Source of the DNA: Myroides injenensis M09-0166
Lineage (GTDB): Bacteria > Bacteroidota > Bacteroidia > Flavobacteriales > Flavobacteriaceae
DNA: 41,513 bases
NCBI RefSeq assembly: GCF_000246945.1
Contig: NZ_BAEX01000019.1
Location: 1-41,513 of the forward strand
Direction: 5' to 3'
Each line of letters starts with the position of its first letter. The stretch's first letter is position 1. The notes below the pieces were generated by a model, which saw nothing but the letters and a program-made list of their open reading frames with translations, made no database searches and was not told the origin of the DNA. A program made the position numbers and the translations under genes. Of this stretch, positions 8,636 through 17,701 are shown in pieces.

Positions 8636-11600
8636 TTAGAATCCCACATTTAACGTTAACGTATATTGACTAGTCACAGGCATCGCTACCCCTCCTGTTC
8701 TAAAGAACTCAGGATCTTGTCCATTCAATTTCTTATCAGCATAAATTAACCAAGGGTTAAATGCTGTAACTTTTAAAGAGAAATTAGATAATTTTAAATT
8801 TCTCTTCAAATCTTGAGGGAATTCAAAACTTAAAGAAACCTCTTTCAATCTTACAAAACCACCATCAGCTATTCTTTCATCAGAATAATTATACGTATTA
8901 TAAGCTCTTTCAATGCTACTGTTTCCATAGTATAACATTAATTCTCTGTCTGCAATTACTGGAACATTAGTATATTTTTCATCACCAGGTGATATCCATC
9001 TATTATTAAAGTCTTTTGTAAACACATCTAAATCAGTGTATTTAGCTTTATAAGAAGGTGCTAAACGGATTTTATTCCCACCAGAAGCCATAATAAATGT
9101 ACTTAATGTCCAATTTTTGTAAGTAAATGTATTGATGAATCCTAAAGATTTATTTGGCTCAACTGATCCTTCATATTTTAAATAGTCAGTAATATTAACA
9201 CGGTCTTGGAAATTTGCTCCACCAACACTGTTAGTTTCACCATTAGCTTGTACAAATGTTGGTAATCCATCTTTATTCAACCCTGTAAACTGGTAAGAAT
9301 AAATAGAGTTTCTTGGTCTACCTACTACATTTCCACCTGTACTTCTTACCAAGTCCATAACATTAGATACATTCTGTAACTTGTCTATACGTTGATCATA
9401 ATAAGACATGTTTAAAGTTGAAGACCATGTAAAAGCTGCATTGTCAATAATACGCCCTGTAAGAGATAATTCAACACCTTTTGTTGTCATATCCGCGTTA
9501 TTACCCATTTTTACTTTTTGACCACCAATACCTGAAGTAGTAACAAAGTCAATTAAATCAAAAGCTTTTCTTTGATAAACGTCTCCAACAAATTGTAAAC
9601 GATTGTTAAATAACCCTAAATCTACTCCAAGATTCAACTCATGTTGTTTTTCATAAGTTAACTCACTATTTGCTAACTCTTTAATTTCTAATGCAGATTC
9701 TCTATCATTAAAAAATTCTCTATCTGTTACATAGTTTTTGTAAATAGCTAAAGCATTTGTAGCAGGTCCAGCTGTAGCAGTAAGACCATAAGATGAACGT
9801 ATATTAAGACTACTAATTGTTTGATTATCTATTAAGAATTTCTCACCTTTTAAATTCCATTTACCTGAAACTGTCCAAGTTGGCAACCAACGAGAAGATG
9901 TGCTTTTTCCTGTGCGGTTTGAACCATCGTATCTTCCTGTCAATGATAAAATATATTTGTTATCATAAGCATATGTTGCTTTTCCAAAGAAACCAACTGT
10001 ACGTTCTCTTTCTTCATTAAATCCAAAATATGAATCACCACCTAGAATTAATTTTTCTAAAATTCTTGGATCTGTAAATGGAACCATACCTCTATCGTAC
10101 TGTAAACCATAAACTTTAAAATCATCGTTATTACGTTCGATTTTTCTTAACTCAGTTCCAACAAATCCTTCCAATTCGTGTTTTTCACCAAAAATGTCAC
10201 GATAAGTTAAACTGTTACGCACATTATAAGATAATAATGAGTTGTCATATCTCATTTTTATACCTCCATTTGGCAATACTACTTGAGCTAAACCTGCAGG
10301 ATTCTCTGGATCTTTATATAAAAAGATATTTTGATCTTGTACAATCGTAGTTTCTTTTGCATTATATGCTTTTACAACATTTGATTGTTCTAACATATCA
10401 TGATCTCTACGCGTGTTTACATATCTTACTGCAGTATTTAAATTATATCGCAACTGAGGTAATAATTTATACTCTGCATCAAATTGTACTTTAATATCCT
10501 TAACATCAATCTTCATTTTATTATTACTGATTTCATTTAAGATATTAAATGGAGCCCAATTCATTCTGTTATACTCTAAATTCCCATTATTGTCATAAGG
10601 TCTTAAAGTTCTACTAGTGTTCATTGCATAGCTAAATGGATTCAAATCAAAATCTCTTGAAGTACTTCCAAAAACTACATCTGTTTTACTATTATAACTA
10701 CCTGGCGCCATTTGACTTCTATTTGAGAAATTAACTCCAAATGTTAAATTAAAATCATCTGATACGAAATATGTATTCTTAAGATTTATCGATAAACGAT
10801 TAACTTTATCAGCTAATGTCCATCCTGGATCGTGAAAGAATCCAACTGATGCAAAAAAAGCATTATTTTGTCCACCACCTGAAAAACTTAAAGAGTGACT
10901 TTGAGTAACTGAATTTCTGAATAATACTTTAAACCAGTCTGTATTTGCATATTCGTAATCTCTTAGAAAACGGTTTTTATCTAAGTCATTATTAACAACT
11001 TGAAAAGAACCATCAGGATTTGGAGTACCCACAGCTTTTGCCCATAAATTATATACACCTCCATAACGTCCTTGAGAAACAATAGCTGGATCTAATAAAC
11101 CTTTAAAATCCATCTCTTGTAATATTGACATATTATCTTGCGAATTCAAGATATCATAATTACCGTAAGAAGGTACTGTACGAATTGTATTTTCCATTGA
11201 GTAATTGATTTTCAATGGAGAATCTCTACGTCCACTTTTAGTAGTTACAACAACTACTCCATTCATTGCACGAGATCCATAAATAGAAGTAGCAGAAGCA
11301 TCTTTTAAGATTTCAATACTGATAACGTCATTAGGATTTAAACCTGCAATAGCTGAACTCAATAATGTCTCTGAATTCCCAGAAGCTAAATCTTGAAAAG
11401 AAACATTAATAATATCTTCTTGTACTACCCCATCTATAACCCATAGAGGTTTAGTATCTCCTAAGATAGAAGAAGAACCCCTTACAGTAATTTTAGGTGC
11501 AGATCCAAAAGTACCTGTAACGTTTTGTACATTTACCCCTGCTGCTTTACCTTCAATCATTCTACTCACATCTGGAGCACCATCAATTTTTAATTCTTTC

Positions 11601-11992
11601 TCTGTAATTGTACTGACAGCACCAGTAAATGTACGTTTAGAAAGTTTCTCATAACCTGTTGTAATCACAACCTCATCAATCATCTCTGCTGAAGAAGCTA
11701 AAGACACATTAATGATTGATTGCCCACCAACTTTTTTTTCTAGAGTATTAAAACCCATAAATTCAAAGACAAGTGTAGCATCAGCTTTATTAACCTTAAT
11801 GGAATAATTTCCTTCAAGATCTGTTTGAACTGCATCACCTGTACCTTTTACAATCACTGTTGCTCCTGGCAATGCTGAACCATCGTCTGCAGCAACAACT
11901 TTTCCTTTTATTTCTTTACTCTGAGCATAAATACTTCCCGTGAATGAAAGCATCATAGCCATCAAAAAGAAATGAAGTAGAAATCTCCTCAT
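8636..11992 (-). CDS. SusC/RagA-family TonB-linked outer-membrane transporter
   Basis: A 1118-residue transporter. After a signal peptide (cleavage near YAQ at residue 24) comes a CarboxypepD_reg-like domain (about 26-105), then the SusC signature EVVITTGYEKLSKRTFTGAV near 105-130, a plug with a GTFGSAPKITVRGSSS segment and a DASATSIYGSRAMNGVVVVTT motif, and the barrel ending in LTLNVGF. It moves substrate captured by SusD through the outer membrane with TonB energy. It is the first gene of the operon. No sigma/anti-sigma pair or hybrid regulator lies beside it, so control is probably by a distant or general regulator. Confidence 0.95.
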   Translation of the reverse strand: MRRFLLHFFLMAMMLSFTGSIYAQSKEIKGKVVAADDGSALPGATVIVKGTGDAVQTDLEGNYSIKVNKADATLVFEFMGFNTLEKKVGGQSIINVSLASSAEMIDEVVITTGYEKLSKRTFTGAVSTITEKELKIDGAPDVSRMIEGKAAGVNVQNVTGTFGSAPKITVRGSSSILGDTKPLWVIDGVVQEDIINVSFQDLASGNSETLLSSAIAGLNPNDVISIEILKDASATSIYGSRAMNGVVVVTTKSGRRDSPLKINYSMENTIRTVPSYGNYDILNSQDNMSILQEMDFKGLLDPAIVSQGRYGGVYNLWAKAVGTPNPDGSFQVVNNDLDKNRFLRDYEYANTDWFKVLFRNSVTQSHSLSFSGGGQNNAFFASVGFFHDPGWTLADKVNRLSINLKNTYFVSDDFNLTFGVNFSNRSQMAPGSYNSKTDVVFGSTSRDFDLNPFSYAMNTSRTLRPYDNNGNLEYNRMNWAPFNILNEISNNKMKIDVKDIKVQFDAEYKLLPQLRYNLNTAVRYVNTRRDHDMLEQSNVVKAYNAKETTIVQDQNIFLYKDPENPAGLAQVVLPNGGIKMRYDNSLLSYNVRNSLTYRDIFGEKHELEGFVGTELRKIERNNDDFKVYGLQYDRGMVPFTDPRILEKLILGGDSYFGFNEERERTVGFFGKATYAYDNKYILSLTGRYDGSNRTGKSTSSRWLPTWTVSGKWNLKGEKFLIDNQTISSLNIRSSYGLTATAGPATNALAIYKNYVTDREFFNDRESALEIKELANSELTYEKQHELNLGVDLGLFNNRLQFVGDVYQRKAFDLIDFVTTSGIGGQKVKMGNNADMTTKGVELSLTGRIIDNAAFTWSSTLNMSYYDQRIDKLQNVSNVMDLVRSTGGNVVGRPRNSIYSYQFTGLNKDGLPTFVQANGETNSVGGANFQDRVNITDYLKYEGSVEPNKSLGFINTFTYKNWTLSTFIMASGGNKIRLAPSYKAKYTDLDVFTKDFNNRWISPGDEKYTNVPVIADRELMLYYGNSSIERAYNTYNYSDERIADGGFVRLKEVSLSFEFPQDLKRNLKLSNFSLKVTAFNPWLIYADKKLNGQDPEFFRTGGVAMPVTSQYTLTLNVGF

Positions 11993-12250
11993 ACTTATTA
12001 ACTGTTTATTAGTTTATAGTTAACAAATAAATAACAAATAAATAAGAAAAACTAATGTTAATGCCGTTTTTAATTATTTTTAATTAAATCAACAAAATAA
12101 ACAATATTCAAGCATAATTAATAATCATAAATCTTTAAAATTGAATTATATGTAAAAAATAAAATACTAAAAGTAAAATATAGAGTAAAAAATTACTTTT
12201 AAAAATTAGAAAACTGTTTTATTTATGTTAACACAAATAACTTATAATTC
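11993..12250. other. AT-rich gene-free leader upstream of susC
   Basis: About 260 bases without a gene. It must hold the susC operon promoter, but I find no full TAnnTTTG box on the minus strand. A perfect tandem copy of CAAATAAATAA lies at 12024-12034 and 12035-12045. It is low-complexity and may be chance, or may place two TTTG elements one turn apart. Confidence 0.4.
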
Positions 12251-12252
12251 AT

Positions 12253-12284
12253 AAAAAAAGCCCAAACACTTTTGTTTGGGCTTT
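12253..12284 (-). terminator. Intrinsic terminator of mscL
   Basis: AAAGCCCAAAC and GTTTGGGCTTT pair over 11 bases around a 6-base loop, followed on the minus strand by a U-run. It lies 36 bases after the mscL stop. Confidence 0.9.
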
Positions 12285-12319
12285 AAGATAATTTAGCTAA
12301 TAAAAGCTATGTATATTAT

Positions 12320-12781
12320 TTATTTTTGATTCTTTAACAAATCTCTAATTTCAGATAATAATTCTTCTTGTGAAGGTCCTTTTGGCTCTTCTACAGCAGG
12401 AGCAACTTCTTCTTTCTTGTTTTTCAATTTTTCTTCTGCTTGTCTTAATTTATTGATTCCTTTAACCAACATAAAAACTACTAACGCTAGCAATAAGAAG
12501 CTGATTACTTCTGTAATAAAGTTACCATAAGCAAATATCACATTTCCTTCTATAGCTTTAGCATCTGCTAAAGGAATACCTTTATCTGCAGTACCTTTTA
12601 GTACTATATATAGATTTGAGAAATCTGGAGTACCTATTATAGCAGATACTAGAGGCATGATTACATCGTTTACAGCACTTGTAACAATTTTTCCAAAAGC
12701 TCCTCCAATAATTACACCTACTGCAAGGTCCATAACATTACCTTTAACAGCAAATTCTTTAAATTCTTTTAAAAATCCCAT
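12320..12781 (-). CDS. mscL: Large-conductance mechanosensitive channel MscL
   Basis: A 153-residue inner-membrane channel that opens under extreme membrane tension and releases solutes during hypo-osmotic shock. The N-terminus [32 protein letters not shown] is the signature of the family, with TM1 at about 15-45 and TM2 at about 84-107. The C-terminal part is a charged helix ([20 protein letters not shown]...[10 protein letters not shown]), which bundles in the cytoplasm in known channels. Length is within the usual 130-155. It has its own promoter box just after murF-alr and its own terminator. A second, MscS-type channel lies at 33860-34687. Confidence 0.96.
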   Translation of the reverse strand: MGFLKEFKEFAVKGNVMDLAVGVIIGGAFGKIVTSAVNDVIMPLVSAIIGTPDFSNLYIVLKGTADKGIPLADAKAIEGNVIFAYGNFITEVISFLLLALVVFMLVKGINKLRQAEEKLKNKKEEVAPAVEEPKGPSQEELLSEIRDLLKNQK

Positions 12782-12821
12782 AGTCTTTTTTATTTTTATA
12801 TGTTAAATGAGTTTGACTTCA

Positions 12822-12829
12822 CAAAAATA
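12822..12829 (-). promoter_or_regulatory. -7 promoter box of mscL
   Basis: TATTTTTG on the minus strand matches TAnnTTTG, 41 bases ahead of the mscL ATG and within 10 bases of the end of murF-alr. This suggests mscL is transcribed independently of the cell-wall gene. The -33 element is poor. Confidence 0.45.
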
Positions 12830-12837
12830 TGACATTT

Positions 12838-15282
12838 TTATTCTTGATAAAAAATTCTTTTTACGCGAGAAGATATGCTTGTTAGTATTTCATATGGGAT
12901 AGTTCCAATTGCATCAGAAATAATTGTTACAGGCAGGTCTTTTCCAAATATAATTACTTCATCTTCTTCTTTACACTCAATTTCTGTTACGTCAATCATT
13001 AACATATCCATACAGATTGATCCTGCAATACTCGCTCTTTGTCCATTGACCAACACATAGCCTATTCCATTACCCCAAGAACGATGGATACCATCAGCAT
13101 AGCCAATTGGGACTGTAGCAATCTTTCTTACTCCTTTAGCTCGGTATCTTCTTCCGTAACCTACACTTTCATTATCACCTATCTTTTTAATTTGCATTAT
13201 TTGAGTTTTCAGAGTACTAACGTTCAATAATTGCTGCATCTCTTCTTTATTATTCCCGACTCCGTATAGTCCAATACCTAACCTCACCATGTCCATTTGA
13301 TACTCAGAAAAATTAAAGATCCCTGATGTATTTAGAATATGACACAATGGACTTATATTTAAGTTCTCTATTAAATAAGAAGAATTCTTTTTGAACAACT
13401 TAATCTGATCTAATGTGAAGTCTTTGTATTCTGGCATATCACTAGAAGATAGATGGGAAAAAACAGACTTAACCTCAACGATATTTGTAAACTTTAAAAA
13501 ATCTATCAATTCGTCCAAATCATTACTCTGAAAACCATGTCTATGCATACCCGTTTCAAGCTTAATGTGAATAGGATACTTATAGCAATTTCGCTCTCTA
13601 GCAATCTTTAAAAAAGCATTTAGCTCACGTATTGAATAAATCTCTGGCTCTAGATCATAAGCTATAATAGCAGAAAATGCACTAATCTCCGGATTCATTA
13701 CAATAATATTAGTAGTAACACCCGATTTACGCAACTCTATTCCCTCATCAGCAAAAGCGACACCTAAATAATCAACATTCTCATGAGATAACAACTTAGC
13801 TATTTCATAACTACCATTACCATAACCAAAAGCTTTTACCATAACCATAATTTTGGTAGCTGGTTTTAACTTTGAACGATAAAAATTTAAATTGTGTCTA
13901 ATTGCATTCAAATTAATTTCTAAAACAGTCTCATGTGTCTTTACTTCTAAAAAACTCACTATTTTATCAAATCGGAAAGCTCTTGCTCCTTTTACAAGGA
14001 TAGTCTCATCAGAAAACTCTTCATGTGCATTCTTTTGCAAAAACTCATCTGTACTTAAGTATAAGCTAGTATTTGGGAAACCTTCTAAGTATTTACTAAT
14101 TTGATTTCCAATACCAATAATGCGCGTAATATTATTACTCAGAAGTGATTCCCTAAGTAATTCATATAAAGAAAAATCATCTAAACCACTGTGAAAAACA
14201 TCTGATAGAATAACCGTTTTCTTTTTGTTTATCTTATGTTTCTCTAAAAAGTCTAATGCTATTATTAGAGATTGATAATCTGCATTATAAGCATCATCTA
14301 TTATTGTACAATTATTTACACCATCTTTTAACTGTAAACGTAACTCAACAGGATAGAGTTCTATAATTCTATTTTTTATAATTTCTATACTGTAATCTAA
14401 ATATAACATCGTCGCAATACATGTCATTATATTGCGAAGCGAATAGGAGTCAGTAAAAGGAACTTCAACTTCAAAAGTGACATCCGATTGATATGTTAAT
14501 CTCAAGACATTTCCTGCCAAGGATCCATATAAATCAACTTTAGAATTGTTTAAACTCCATGACAATATTTTACTTCCTGTGATATGCTTTCTGATTAGAG
14601 GATCATCTTCACAAATTACAATAGCAGCATTCTCAAATAACTTACATTTTTCAATTACTTTCTCTTCCAAATCTCTGAAACCTGCGCTGTGCTCATCTGT
14701 AATAGCAGTAAATATTCCAATATTAGGTTTAACAATAGGAACTAAATTATCCATTTCATTGATAGTAGATATGCCTACTTCAAATATTCCTAAATTATAA
14801 TTAGGCGACATTCCAAAAACAGATAATGGAACACCCGTTTGTGAATTATAACTTTTCGGACTTTTTATGATAGAGTACTCTTCTCTCAATAGAAAGTTTA
14901 GCCACTCTTTAACAACTGTCTTCCCCTTACTACCTGTAATCCCAATAATAGGAAAATCAAACTGATCTCTATGAAAAATAGCCGCTCTTTGAAAAGCAAC
15001 TAATGTATCGTCTACTTTAAAGAAATTAACACCTATTCCTTGAAACTCTTTTTCTATATTATCACTTATGACAAAGTTTTTTACTCCTTTATCAATTAAC
15101 TCACTTATATAATGATGTCCATTGTGATTTTTGCCTTTTAAGGCAAAAAACAAAGTATGTTCATCATTTAATAATGACCTGCTATCAACGGATATATTTG
15201 AAATATTAAGTTCCTCATTGATATTATTTCCAAATTGTTCAGCACACAAAAAGTTGCAAAACTTATCCGTATTAAAAATCAT
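12838..15282 (-). CDS. murF-alr: Bifunctional MurF ligase / alanine racemase fusion
   Basis: An 814-residue cytoplasmic fusion joining two steps of peptidoglycan synthesis: racemisation of L- to D-alanine and addition of D-Ala-D-Ala to the UDP-MurNAc-tripeptide. Residues 1-445 are MurF-like with the ATP loop GITGSKGKT at 114-122 and the IDDAYNAD segment near 328-335. Residues 450-814 are a PLP racemase, with the PLP lysine K483 in MVKAFGYGNG, and GYGRRYRA plus SICMDMLMIDV in the C-terminal barrel. The racemase motif has F in place of the common D after KA. The fused order is known in Bacteroidetes. A -7 box lies 27 bases upstream of the ATG. Confidence 0.95.
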   Translation of the reverse strand: MIFNTDKFCNFLCAEQFGNNINEELNISNISVDSRSLLNDEHTLFFALKGKNHNGHHYISELIDKGVKNFVISDNIEKEFQGIGVNFFKVDDTLVAFQRAAIFHRDQFDFPIIGITGSKGKTVVKEWLNFLLREEYSIIKSPKSYNSQTGVPLSVFGMSPNYNLGIFEVGISTINEMDNLVPIVKPNIGIFTAITDEHSAGFRDLEEKVIEKCKLFENAAIVICEDDPLIRKHITGSKILSWSLNNSKVDLYGSLAGNVLRLTYQSDVTFEVEVPFTDSYSLRNIMTCIATMLYLDYSIEIIKNRIIELYPVELRLQLKDGVNNCTIIDDAYNADYQSLIIALDFLEKHKINKKKTVILSDVFHSGLDDFSLYELLRESLLSNNITRIIGIGNQISKYLEGFPNTSLYLSTDEFLQKNAHEEFSDETILVKGARAFRFDKIVSFLEVKTHETVLEINLNAIRHNLNFYRSKLKPATKIMVMVKAFGYGNGSYEIAKLLSHENVDYLGVAFADEGIELRKSGVTTNIIVMNPEISAFSAIIAYDLEPEIYSIRELNAFLKIARERNCYKYPIHIKLETGMHRHGFQSNDLDELIDFLKFTNIVEVKSVFSHLSSSDMPEYKDFTLDQIKLFKKNSSYLIENLNISPLCHILNTSGIFNFSEYQMDMVRLGIGLYGVGNNKEEMQQLLNVSTLKTQIMQIKKIGDNESVGYGRRYRAKGVRKIATVPIGYADGIHRSWGNGIGYVLVNGQRASIAGSICMDMLMIDVTEIECKEEDEVIIFGKDLPVTIISDAIGTIPYEILTSISSRVKRIFYQE

Positions 15283-15308
15283 TAATTATTTGTTTTTAAA
15301 ATTGATGC

Positions 15309-15316
15309 CAAAAGTA
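15309..15316 (-). promoter_or_regulatory. -7 promoter box of murF-alr
   Basis: TACTTTTG on the minus strand fits TAnnTTTG, giving a leader of roughly 20 bases to the ATG at 15282. A CTG is at about the -33 position, only a partial match to TTG. Confidence 0.5.
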
Positions 15317-15359
15317 AACCACTCAAAAAAATAACAGCTATAAATAAGCATTAAAACTT

Positions 15360-15719
15360 TTATAAATTACATTTTATATAAGCCCAACCATTTTCTTGTT
15401 TTTCAATAATATCGACAAGCCCTGATTCAACAAAACTAACTTCTTCAATAATATCGTTTTTATCTATCATTCTTGCATTCATAGTATTTTGACAAGCAAA
15501 AAATTTAATACCTTTTTGTATTACATTTTTCAGAGCATCCCCTACCATAGTCTTACTCTTCATTACCATACCTATACCAGGTCCATGAACTACGACATGA
15601 ATATCAACATTGTCACCCCAGTGTCTTTTTACATTAGAAACATAAGTCATTAAAGCATTATGATCATTAATATCCTCTGTGTTCAACTGAAAAACTACTC
15701 TATGTTTATTCTCTTTCAT
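15360..15719 (-). CDS. DsrE/DsrF-family sulfur-relay-like protein
   Basis: A 119-residue small cytoplasmic protein with the DsrE fold pattern: a beta strand RVVFQLNTED at the start, a central VDIHVVVHGPGIGMV stretch near residues 38-52, and the putative active cysteine C76 in FFACQNTMNAR. DsrE-family proteins carry persulfide sulfur on this cysteine in sulfur-relay systems, though many members are uncharacterised. It stands divergently 0.9 kb from a plus-strand persulfide/sulfur module, which makes a sulfur role plausible. It could be unrelated to that module, since it has separate transcription. Confidence 0.85.
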   Translation of the reverse strand: MKENKHRVVFQLNTEDINDHNALMTYVSNVKRHWGDNVDIHVVVHGPGIGMVMKSKTMVGDALKNVIQKGIKFFACQNTMNARMIDKNDIIEEVSFVESGLVDIIEKQENGWAYIKCNL

Positions 15720-15873
15720 TATACTATATTTTTAAGTTTTACATTATTAATTATAATAACTATAAAGCTACTAAAAACCCTAGAAAGAAGTATTCTTTTT
15801 ATCTTTTCTTTTTTCAAGGATTTTATTAAACATCCGTCTCTTACTAGCTAAATAATTATCTACTATTTCTTAT

Positions 15874-15925
15874 TTGCTCTATCGTTAACACTTGATAAGA
15901 TCAATGATATAAACTAAGAGAGCAA
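15874..15925. other. Large imperfect dyad in the gap between dsrE-like and yeeE-like genes
   Basis: TTGCTCT (15874) and AGAGCAA (15919) are inverted, enclosing TATCGTT / AATGATA (6 of 7 paired) and an inner TTGAT-AAG-ATCAA. The arms are nearly concentric. It may fold as RNA or be a protein site. The inner dyad resembles an FNR box but has a 3-base spacer instead of 4. The rest of 15720-16100 shows no gene. Confidence 0.35.
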
Positions 15926-16104
15926 TTTTGTTAAGAACCTATCTTACGAACTTTCAATGATAGTAATATATCACCAGCATCATCTTGAGATTTTTTACAA
16001 ACTTATCATTTACTTCATCTTTGAATTTTATAAAAACCTTTTCTTATATAATCCTATAAAAAAGCCCAATACCCAAAATCAATATAGCTATTTACTTATA
16101 AGGG

Positions 16105-16132
16105 AAATAAAGGCCTAAAACAACCTTTATTT
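16105..16132. other. Hairpin in the gene-free gap
   Basis: AAATAAAGG and CCTTTATTT form a perfect 9-bp stem with a 10-base loop. No U-run follows on either strand, so a terminator is unlikely. It lies 11 bases before the repeat element that starts at 16144 and may belong to it. Confidence 0.4.
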
Positions 16133-16143
16133 GCCATTCAGCC

Positions 16144-16331
16144 AATTAGGAATAGCACAAAAACCCTAGTATTTACAAGGCTTTAGAAGTGGTTTAAAAA
16201 GTTAAATAGGGATTTTGTTCGGGGAGTGTTCGAGAATTGCTCGGGTGAGCATTGCAAAAAGGGGGTTCTTCCCGAACAAGACTGCAACCGTCCCCGAACG
16301 ACACTGGGATTACACCCGAATAAAACGCTAA
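16144..16331. repeat. Repeat element with 11-bp-phased inverted array (core TTCGGG)
   Basis: A GC-rich island in an AT-rich gap. Flank: AATTAGGAA (16144) then CTAGTATTTACAAGGCTTTAGA (16166), which aligns with the element at 33.47 kb. Array: GTTCGG at 16217, GTTCGA at 16228 and GCTCGG at 16239 (step 11), then the inverted word CCCGAA at 16271, 16293 and 16315 (step 22, with unlike 11-base units between). The arms can pair across a loop at about 16250-16270. No credible gene covers it; the short minus-strand frame at 16183-16377 is an artefact. Function unknown. Confidence 0.7.
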
Positions 16332-16526
16332 AAAAAATGGAAAAGAGTTGGAATAAGATTGACTTTTTTACAGTCAATTTAGGAAGAAAAAGCGGACTTT
16401 GATTTATATACTTTTACTTAGAATCATCAGCTAGAACGCTGATTTACAATGTAAAATTACAACTAATTTCGTTATTATTACTATTGTTTTCACAATAGTA
16501 TGCAAAATAACTAACAAAATGCAGTA

Positions 16527-16572
16527 GTGTATCTTAAGTTACACTTCATTACAGTAATATTAGTGAAATTTG
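16527..16572 (+). promoter_or_regulatory. Predicted Crp/Fnr-type operator and promoter of the sulfur module
   Basis: GTGTATCTTAAGTTACAC (16527-16544) is a dyad with inner form GTATC-TTAA-GTTAC. The dyad centre (16535.5) lies 36.5 bases before the end of GAAATTTG (16565-16572), a -7 box with one mismatch to TAnnTTTG. The same geometry recurs before the dioxygenase gene at 19176. If transcription starts near 16577 the site is centred at about -41.5, the class II activator position. The Crp/Fnr protein encoded at 17702 is the obvious candidate binder. Confidence 0.55.
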
Positions 16573-16599
16573 CTATGTCGAATTATTAATATCAAAGAA

Positions 16600-17160
16600 A
16601 TGGAAGTAATACTTCAACCGTGGCCATGGTACATCGGTGGCTTATTTATAGGAATCACGTTTATCTTACTCTTATTACTGGGCAAAACTTTTGGTTTTTC
16701 GTCTAATCTAAGAACTATTTGTGCCATGTCTGGAGCAGGTAAAAAGTGTGACTTTTTTTGCTTCAATTGGAAAGCACAAACATGGAATTTACTATTCTTA
16801 GTTGGCACAATTATAGGGGGATTTATTGCTTATCACTTCCTAAGTTATGACAATGCAGTCATCCCTATATCAGAAAAAACAATTAGTAAACTTCAAGAAA
16901 TAGGAATATACAGTGCAGAGGAATCCTATTTACCTACAGAATTATACAGTATAGAAGCATTTACATCTATAAAAACAATTGTATTACTACTCTTAGCAGG
17001 GCTATTTGTTGGTTTTGGATCACGATATGCAGGAGGGTGCACATCAGGTCATGCTATAAGTGGCTTAAGCAACTTTCAATTACCTTCCCTAATTGCAGTA
17101 ATTGGATTCTTTATAGGAGGCTTAATTATGGTACATCTAATCTTTCCCTATTTATTTTAA
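16600..17160 (+). CDS. YeeE/YedE-family sulfur-compound transporter, first half
   Basis: A 186-residue membrane protein with about five hydrophobic helices and the YeeE/YedE motif YAGGCTSGHAISGLS, with C147 as the conserved cysteine. Characterised YeeE (TsuA) imports thiosulfate by relaying it over conserved cysteines in a single chain of about 350 residues; here the two homologous halves are separate genes, as in many Bacteroidetes. Extra cysteines C41, C50 and C54 sit in the first cytoplasmic or periplasmic loop. I use the ATG at 16600 (MEVILQPWPW) rather than an upstream TTG at 16570, because the latter overlaps the predicted promoter. It is the first gene of the module, followed 6 bases later by its partner. 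Confidence 0.88.
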   Translation: MEVILQPWPWYIGGLFIGITFILLLLLGKTFGFSSNLRTICAMSGAGKKCDFFCFNWKAQTWNLLFLVGTIIGGFIAYHFLSYDNAVIPISEKTISKLQEIGIYSAEESYLPTELYSIEAFTSIKTIVLLLLAGLFVGFGSRYAGGCTSGHAISGLSNFQLPSLIAVIGFFIGGLIMVHLIFPYLF

Positions 17161-17166
17161 CAATCA

Positions 17167-17586
17167 ATGATTATGAAAAAAACAGCATATTTATTAGTGG
17201 GAATACTATTTGGTATTGGGATGTTTAAATCAGGAGCCGCTTCCTGGTTTAGGATATATGAAATGTTTCAATTTGACAGTTTCCACATGTATGGAATTAT
17301 GGGAACTGCATTAACTATAGCAGTAGTCACAACATTATATATTAAAAGAAAGAATAGTAAAGATTTAAATGGCTTACCTATTACCTTTCAACCAAAAACA
17401 AAAAGTATAGCGAGGTACTTAATAGGAGGGATTATTTTTGGATTGGGATGGGCTTTAGGAGGCGCTTGCCCTGGACCAATGTTTGCATTATTAGGAGCAG
17501 GATTTATCCCTATTATTATTCCGATAATTGGAGCAATATTGGGAACATGGATATATGGTTTAATAAGAAATAAATTACCGCACTAA
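17167..17586 (+). CDS. YeeE/YedE-family sulfur-compound transporter, second half
   Basis: A 139-residue membrane protein with about four helices and the family motif GGACPGPMF (C101), the counterpart of the GGCTSGH motif in the preceding gene. The pair together has the size and two cysteine motifs of a full YeeE/TsuA transporter, so thiosulfate or a persulfide-type sulfur compound is the likely cargo. ATGs at 17167 and 17173 are both possible; homologues I recall start nearer the second (MKKTAYLL). It lies 6 bases after the first half. A 115-base gap without visible features separates it from the regulator. Confidence 0.87.
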   Translation: MIMKKTAYLLVGILFGIGMFKSGAASWFRIYEMFQFDSFHMYGIMGTALTIAVVTTLYIKRKNSKDLNGLPITFQPKTKSIARYLIGGIIFGLGWALGGACPGPMFALLGAGFIPIIIPIIGAILGTWIYGLIRNKLPH

Positions 17587-17701
17587 GCATCTATTCGCTA
17601 CTATTTTTTCCCAACACTATTGAGAATATTGATATGTTTAATTTTAATAAAGTAAATTAGAGCAAAAATGTTGAATAATTAATTATACTTGATTATTAAA
17701 A

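Noticed and set aside
12024-12045. Tandem CAAATAAATAA copy before susC as a fourth member of the 11-base repeat family
   Set aside because: Only two units, no inverted half, low-complexity A/T sequence and no shared flank; chance is likely.
15892-15904. TTGATAAGATCAA as an FNR box
   Set aside because: The spacer is 3 bases; Crp/Fnr sites need 4. It also does not match the GTAAC-N4-GTTAC dyads found at the sulfur genes.
16183-16377. Minus-strand 64-codon frame across the phased repeat at 16.2 kb
   Set aside because: It lies entirely over the inverted repeat array, has no family resemblance and no promoter box. The 11-base step breaks the codon frame.
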